This document shows positions 35,598 to 40,035 of a stretch of DNA of 40,035 nucleotides, piece after piece. A program made the translations under genes and the position numbers. Source of the DNA: Bacteroidales bacterium (GTDB lineage: Bacteria; Bacteroidota; Bacteroidia; Bacteroidales; ML635J-15); assembly GCA_028702675.1 (NCBI GenBank), contig JAQVOJ010000016.1, forward strand, positions 1 to 40,035. Direction: 5' to 3'. How positions within the stretch are numbered: position 1 is the stretch's first letter; the number at the start of each line of letters is the position of its first letter. The notes below the pieces were generated by a model that worked only from the letters and a program-made list of their open reading frames with translations, ran no database searches and was not told the DNA's origin.

Positions 35598-36551
35598 ATG
35601 TCAATTCCAAATAAAACAAAAATACCATTACTAATAGTTTCGGGTGTTTTTTTAGGATTAATTATTGCAACAATTTTGATGTCATCAACAATAAGTGATG
35701 GAAATGTAAATCCAAAAAATAATAATATTGAATTGTATGATACTCCGTATCAAGTTTTTCAACCCACAGTACCAACCGAAGTATGGTTTGCAGACGAAAA
35801 AGTCCCAATAGAATTTTTTGATGTTTACGAAAGTCTGGATAGAGAGCTTATAATTAATACTTATCGACACTCTTCCACAATATTATATGTAAAAAGGGCA
35901 AAACGTTACTTTCCTATTATTGAGCCAATTTTGCAAGCAAATGGCATTCCCGACGACTTTAAATATTTATGTGTAGCCGAAAGTGGACTCGACCATGCAA
36001 TTAGTCCTGCCGGTGCAACAGGCTTTTGGCAGTTTATGAAAACTACTGGCAGAGAATACAATCTTGAAGTTAATAATTATATTGACGAAAGATACAACAT
36101 TATTAAAACCACATCGGCAGCATGCAACTACCTTAATAATGCATACAAAAAATTTGGCAACTGGACATTAGCTGCCGTAAGTTATAATATGGGCATGGCA
36201 GGACTCCAAAGAAGACTTGATCAGCAAAAAGTTGATAATTATTGGGACTTATACCTAACTCCGGAACCTGCCAGATATGTTTATCGCATTGTTGCTCTTA
36301 AAATTGTTATGTCAAATCCTGAACTTTACGGGTTTAACATTCCTACCGAAGATTTATATCATCCGATAAATTATTATCCCATTATAGTTGATACTACAAT
36401 TAATAATTTGCAAGAATTTGCATTAAAATTTGGAATTAATTACAAATTATTGAAAATATTCAACCCGTGGATTAGAGATACCATGCTTATGAACAGGTCA
36501 GGCAAAGAATATACTTTAATAATTCCTGACTCTACCGCTAGAGTACGTTAA
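35598..36551 (+). CDS. Membrane-anchored lytic transglycosylase (GH23, MltD-like)
   Basis: A 317-residue protein with one N-terminal membrane segment (about 9-29), then a Slt/GH23 domain. The catalytic glutamate is E128 in CVAESGLDHAISPAGATGFW. Additional family segments are AACNYLNNAYKKFGNWTLAA and SYNMGMAGLQRRLDQ. The last 60 residues (LQEFALKFGINYKLLKIFNP) resemble a single LysM-like peptidoglycan-binding unit. It cleaves peptidoglycan with 1,6-anhydro product formation. Its place directly behind the WecA-like gene suggests a role in opening the wall for the polysaccharide export complex. Confidence 0.88.
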   Translation: MSIPNKTKIPLLIVSGVFLGLIIATILMSSTISDGNVNPKNNNIELYDTPYQVFQPTVPTEVWFADEKVPIEFFDVYESLDRELIINTYRHSSTILYVKRAKRYFPIIEPILQANGIPDDFKYLCVAESGLDHAISPAGATGFWQFMKTTGREYNLEVNNYIDERYNIIKTTSAACNYLNNAYKKFGNWTLAAVSYNMGMAGLQRRLDQQKVDNYWDLYLTPEPARYVYRIVALKIVMSNPELYGFNIPTEDLYHPINYYPIIVDTTINNLQEFALKFGINYKLLKIFNPWIRDTMLMNRSGKEYTLIIPDSTARVR

Positions 36552-36611
36552 TACTATTGTTTTAAACACTAATGAAACCTTTTTGTTAGTTAATTTTTGA
36601 GATAGAATGTA

Positions 36612-39440
36612 ATGAGGAGTAAAAAAGATAGTTTCATAGAAGTTTATGGTGCGAGGGTTCATAATCTTAAAAATATTGATGTAAAAATACCTCACAATAA
36701 GCTAACAGTTATAACCGGACTAAGTGGTAGTGGCAAATCATCATTAGCTTTTGATACTATATATGCAGAGGGGCAACGTAGATATATGGAAACTTTTACT
36801 GCATATGCACGGCAGTTTCTTGGCTCAATGGAAAGACCCGAAGTTGATAGAATTAGCGGCTTAAGCCCCGTAATAAGTATTGAGCAAAAAACTACAATCA
36901 AAAACCCAAGAAGCACAGTTGGTACTATTACAGAAATATATGATTTTTTGCGTTTGTTGTACGCAAGAGCTGCCGACGCATATTCGTATAATACCGGACA
37001 AAAAATGGTACGCTATACCGATGATCAAATTGTTTCAATAATTACCAAAAATTATAAAGATAAAGCAATTCGATTACTAGCTCCATTAGTAGATGGTAGA
37101 AAAGGACATTACAAAGAACTTTTTGAACAGTTAAGAAAAAAGGGGTTTTTACAGGTAAGAATAGATGGTGAAATTGTTGAATTACGTCCAGGATTAAAAC
37201 TAGATAGATACAAAACACATTTTATTGAACTTATTATAGACAAACTAATCGTTTCAGAAAAAGACACAAAGCGTTTAAAGAATAGCATGGATACAGCTAT
37301 GAAACAAGGCAAAGGCATAATAATTTTGCTCGACAACGACAATAAACCACGATATTTTAGCAAATTCTTAATGTGTCCTCAAACAGGTTTATCATACAAT
37401 GAACCTGCACCCCACAGTTTTTCTTTTAACTCTCCACAAGGAGCTTGCCCCACTTGCAACGGATTAGGAATAATTAATGATATTGATATAGAAAAACTAA
37501 TCCCCGACGATTCTATAAGTATTTACGATGGGGCAATAAAACCGCTTGGACATTACAAAAACATGATGAGTTTTTGGCTTATCCAGTCAATTTGTGATAA
37601 ACATAAAATTAGCATAAAAACTCCTGTTAAAGATTTGCCCGACAATGTTTTAAATACTATTTTGTATGGCAGTAATGAACCTATTCAGCTAAATAATACC
37701 CCATTAGGTTCTACAAGTGGATACATGATACGGTACGAGGGAGTTATCAACCATTTGAAATCAAAATATAACGAGATAGACGACTCAGAAAGTAAGAAAA
37801 ACGGAATTAACCAGTTCAATTCTTACAAAGTGTGTCCGAGCTGCGAAGGTAAACGTCTAAAAAAAGAAGCTTTATTTTTTAAAATTGCTAACCAAAACAT
37901 TGCCGAAGTAGCCTCAATGGACATTAATACTCTTTATAATTGGATAAATACCCTCTATGACAAATTAAATTCTAAACAACAAAAGATTGCCGGCGAAATT
38001 ATAAAAGAGCTTAGTAATCGACTTGGTTTTCTATTAGACGTTGGTTTAAACTATCTAAGTCTTAATCGACCTGCTAAAAGCTTGTCGGGTGGTGAATCGC
38101 AAAGAATCAGACTTGCTACACAAATTGGCTCAAAACTCGTAAACGTTCTGTATATACTAGACGAACCAAGTATCGGGTTACACCAACGGGATAATCACCT
38201 ACTAATACAATCGCTCAAAGAATTACGCGACCGAGGTAATTCAATAATTGTAGTGGAACATGACAAAGACATGATTTTATCCGCCGACCATGTTGTAGAT
38301 ATTGGTCCTGGAGCAGGACGTAAAGGCGGCAAACTTATTTTTAACGGTTCTCCTAACGAAATTGTTAAGGCAGATGGAATTACAGCCGAATATTTAACCG
38401 GTAAAAAAGACATTCCTGTGCCGGAAATTAGACGCAAAGGAAATGGTAAATATCTAATAATTAAAGGTGCCTGTGGAAATAATTTAAAAAATATTGATGT
38501 TTCTATTCCTCTCGGTAAATTAGTTTGTATTACTGGAGTTTCGGGAAGTGGTAAATCTTCGCTTTTGCATGAAACCCTATACCCTGCACTTAGTAAACAT
38601 TTTTATCGCAGTAATGCTCAAGCTTTAGAATATAAAAGCATTGAAGGTATAAAACATATTGATAAACTTATTGAAGTTAATCAAAGTCCGATTGGACGCA
38701 CACCACGTTCAAATCCTGCTACTTATACAGGAATATTTACCGAGATACGCAAATTATTTGTTTCTCTTCCCGAAAGTAAAATTAGAGGATATAAGCAAGG
38801 TAGGTTTTCGTTTAATGTAAAAGGTGGCAGATGCGAAACTTGCCAAGGTGGAGGAATGAAGGTTATTGAAATGAATTTTTTACCTGACGTTTATATTAAA
38901 TGCGAAACTTGCAATGGTAAACGGTACAACAGAGAAACTCTCGAAGTTAGGTACAAAGGTAAATCAATAGCCGATATTCTTGATATGACTATAAATCAAG
39001 CCACAGATTTTTTCAAAAATATCCCTAAAATTTATCATAAAGTAAAGATATTGAGAGAAGTAGGCTTAGGTTATATTTCGCTGGGGCAATCATCAACAAC
39101 TTTGTCGGGTGGGGAATCGCAAAGAATTAAAATTGCTACAGAACTAATGAAAAAAGATACCGGTAAAACATTATACATATTAGACGAACCCACTACCGGA
39201 CTCCACTTCGAAGACATACGTGTATTACTAAAAGTACTTAACAAACTTACCGACAAAGGAAATACTCTGATTGTAGTAGAGCATAATCTCGACATTATTA
39301 AATCGGCAGACTGGATTATAGATTTAGGTCCCGAAGGTGGTGAAAATGGTGGATATGTTGTAGCACAAGGCACTCCCGAAAGTATTGCAAAAAATAATAT
39401 AAGCTACACAGGGCAGTATCTTAAAGAAGAGTTGGGATAA
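36612..39440 (+). CDS. uvrA: Excinuclease ABC subunit A
   Basis: A 942-residue nucleotide-excision-repair damage sensor of normal UvrA length. It has two ABC ATPase modules. Module one: Walker A GLSGSGKSS near 36, then AEGQRRYMETFTAYARQFLG, zinc-finger cysteines CPTCNGLG and CPSCEGKR, signature LSGGESQRIRLATQIGS, and Walker B LYILDEPSIGLH. Module two: Walker A GVSGSGKSS, CETCQGGG and CETCNGKR zinc motif, LSGGESQRIKIATELMK, and LYILDEPTTGLH. UvrA dimers load UvrB on damaged DNA. The start ATG at 36612 fits; it is 60 bases downstream of the transglycosylase gene and not obviously part of that operon. Confidence 0.98.
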   Translation: MRSKKDSFIEVYGARVHNLKNIDVKIPHNKLTVITGLSGSGKSSLAFDTIYAEGQRRYMETFTAYARQFLGSMERPEVDRISGLSPVISIEQKTTIKNPRSTVGTITEIYDFLRLLYARAADAYSYNTGQKMVRYTDDQIVSIITKNYKDKAIRLLAPLVDGRKGHYKELFEQLRKKGFLQVRIDGEIVELRPGLKLDRYKTHFIELIIDKLIVSEKDTKRLKNSMDTAMKQGKGIIILLDNDNKPRYFSKFLMCPQTGLSYNEPAPHSFSFNSPQGACPTCNGLGIINDIDIEKLIPDDSISIYDGAIKPLGHYKNMMSFWLIQSICDKHKISIKTPVKDLPDNVLNTILYGSNEPIQLNNTPLGSTSGYMIRYEGVINHLKSKYNEIDDSESKKNGINQFNSYKVCPSCEGKRLKKEALFFKIANQNIAEVASMDINTLYNWINTLYDKLNSKQQKIAGEIIKELSNRLGFLLDVGLNYLSLNRPAKSLSGGESQRIRLATQIGSKLVNVLYILDEPSIGLHQRDNHLLIQSLKELRDRGNSIIVVEHDKDMILSADHVVDIGPGAGRKGGKLIFNGSPNEIVKADGITAEYLTGKKDIPVPEIRRKGNGKYLIIKGACGNNLKNIDVSIPLGKLVCITGVSGSGKSSLLHETLYPALSKHFYRSNAQALEYKSIEGIKHIDKLIEVNQSPIGRTPRSNPATYTGIFTEIRKLFVSLPESKIRGYKQGRFSFNVKGGRCETCQGGGMKVIEMNFLPDVYIKCETCNGKRYNRETLEVRYKGKSIADILDMTINQATDFFKNIPKIYHKVKILREVGLGYISLGQSSTTLSGGESQRIKIATELMKKDTGKTLYILDEPTTGLHFEDIRVLLKVLNKLTDKGNTLIVVEHNLDIIKSADWIIDLGPEGGENGGYVVAQGTPESIAKNNISYTGQYLKEELG

Positions 39441-39600
39441 GTATAAATTAGGCAGTTTATAATCTTATAACCAATACACAAAAAACACCAATTGTATCCG
39501 ATAAGCATATTTTCTTATATTTTAGCTGTTTTATATACACATTCATGTTTCTAATATTATTATATAATTTTATTTTGGTTTTATTAAGGTATGTATTCAT

Positions 39601-39608
39601 TATTTTTG
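39601..39608 (+). promoter_or_regulatory. Bacteroidota -7 box before the mini T9SS gene
   Basis: TATTTTTG is an exact TAnnTTTG match 32 bases before the first ATG (39641). A TTTG at 39574-39577 is 23 bases upstream, wider than the usual 19-21. Confidence 0.4.
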
Positions 39609-39640
39609 TATATTTCAAGACTATTAACTTATTAAAACTT

Positions 39641-39784
39641 ATGCTTATGAAAACTTTATGCAAAAAATTGATGTATGTATTAAAGCAAAATGCAGGAATG
39701 TTTGTTTATAACAAGAAACTTGCTGCCGGAACTTACATTATTAAAGTTGGAAACAGCTATACACAAAAAATAACTATTAACTAA
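39641..39784 (+). pseudogene. Miniature T9SS gene: protein start joined to a sorting tail
   Basis: ATGs at 39641 and 39647 open a 45-47 residue frame. The first 14 residues (MKTLCKKLMYVL) look like a signal-peptide start of a T9SS protein. The last 25 (YNKKLAAGTYIIKVGNSYT and QKITIN) are the end of a type A Por secretion tail, complete to its stop. The signal-peptide hydrophobic core, the whole mature protein and the start of the tail are missing. I infer an in-frame internal deletion of a once larger secreted protein. A -7 box sits upstream and a strong terminator just downstream, so the remnant may still be transcribed. A functional small protein is not excluded. Confidence 0.6.
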
Positions 39785-39793
39785 TTAAACTTC

Positions 39794-39827
39794 AGGCTGT
39801 CTTGTGTTTGCAAGACAGCCTTTTTTT
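39794..39827 (+). terminator. Strong intrinsic terminator
   Basis: Perfect 11-base arms AGGCTGTCTTG (39794-39804) and CAAGACAGCCT (39811-39821), loop TGTTTG, followed by seven Ts from 39821. It ends on the base before the next ATG (39828), and begins nine bases after the mini T9SS gene's stop. Confidence 0.92.
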
Positions 39828-40035
39828 ATGACTAGATTATTCAAGATATTATTATTGCTGTTAATTACTCAAAACTGTTTTCCGCAAGAAAATACTGTTT
39901 TTAATTATAATTACCCGTTGGAATGGACATATATTAGTATCTCCATGAAAGAGTATTCCAATAACTACTACCTCACTGGTAATATAGCAAGAATTACAGT
40001 AGATTGTGAATTTTGGAAATATGGATATCATATTA
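39828..40035 (+). CDS. Secreted protein, N-terminal fragment (continues past window)
   Basis: The frame from the ATG at 39828 is open to the window end (69 codons). It begins with MTRLFKILLLLLITQNCFPQ, a signal peptide with a cleavage site after about residue 20, followed by a hydrophilic, aromatic-rich mature start (ENTVFNYNYPLEWTYISISM). This composition is typical of Bacteroidota T9SS cargo, but no domain is identifiable. The start follows directly on the T-run of the upstream terminator, so its own promoter would have to lie in or before that hairpin. TGTGTTTGC inside the loop is one mismatch from a -7 box. Confidence 0.65.
   Translation, partial: MTRLFKILLLLLITQNCFPQENTVFNYNYPLEWTYISISMKEYSNNYYLTGNIARITVDCEFWKYGYHI

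Noticed and set aside
39457-39663. Minus-strand open frame opposite the mini T9SS gene
   Set aside because: Low-complexity Lys/Ile-rich translation of AT-rich intergenic DNA, no conserved features.
1-40035. tRNA, rRNA or tmRNA genes
   Set aside because: I found no cloverleaf-like or rRNA-like segments by eye on either strand; a covariance search would be needed to exclude divergent ones.

Overview
The window looks like chromosomal DNA from a low-GC Bacteroidota, most likely Bacteroidales-like. The pointers are type IX secretion (T9SS) sorting tails, SprB repeats, a GWxTD protein, A-rich start regions with few Shine-Dalgarno sites, and -7 boxes of the form TAnnTTTG upstream of several genes. 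Core housekeeping genes dominate. I found no phage, insertion sequence, CRISPR array, rRNA or tRNA.

Layout. 1-383: remnant of a SAM methyltransferase with an internal deletion. 635-5581 (+): a fused ABC transporter with an N-terminal TerB-like region, then the RNA-binding protein Tex. 5601-12076 (-): a predicted pseudokinase beside a GWxTD protein, then an inositol-monophosphatase-like enzyme and MtaB, a LOG-family protein, SmpB and a Yip1-like membrane protein. 12154-13071 (+): miaA. 13288-16829 (-): pnp, rpsO, an unknown membrane protein and aroQ. 16914-17813 (+): a XerC/D recombinase. 17829-24325 (-): a 1567-residue T9SS type B surface protein and a trehalose-synthase-like GH13 enzyme. 24479-28161 (+): a small T9SS protein, elbB, a DUF6132-like protein, a thioredoxin lipoprotein and a secreted C1B peptidase. 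28169-36551 (+): an exopolysaccharide block (asnB-like, GT4, Wza-like, Wzc-like, WecA-like, lytic transglycosylase). 36612-39440 (+): uvrA. 39641-end (+): a miniature T9SS gene ending in a strong terminator, and the start of another secreted protein.

How the genes fit together. rpsO and pnp are separated by a hairpin terminator. pnp, rpsO, smpB, miaA, mtaB and tex form a translation and RNA-metabolism theme. The 28-36.5 kb block can start a lipid-linked sugar (WecA-like), extend it (GT4) and control chain length and export (Wzc/Wza). No flippase or polymerase is visible, so the pathway is incomplete here.

Most worth a second look: the pseudokinase/GWxTD pair, the two genes that look internally deleted at the two ends of the window (methyltransferase and mini-T9SS gene), the mutually exclusive hairpins before the C1B peptidase, and -7 boxes lying so close to start codons that some mRNAs may be nearly leaderless. 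I see no clear evidence of a wholly new multi-gene system.
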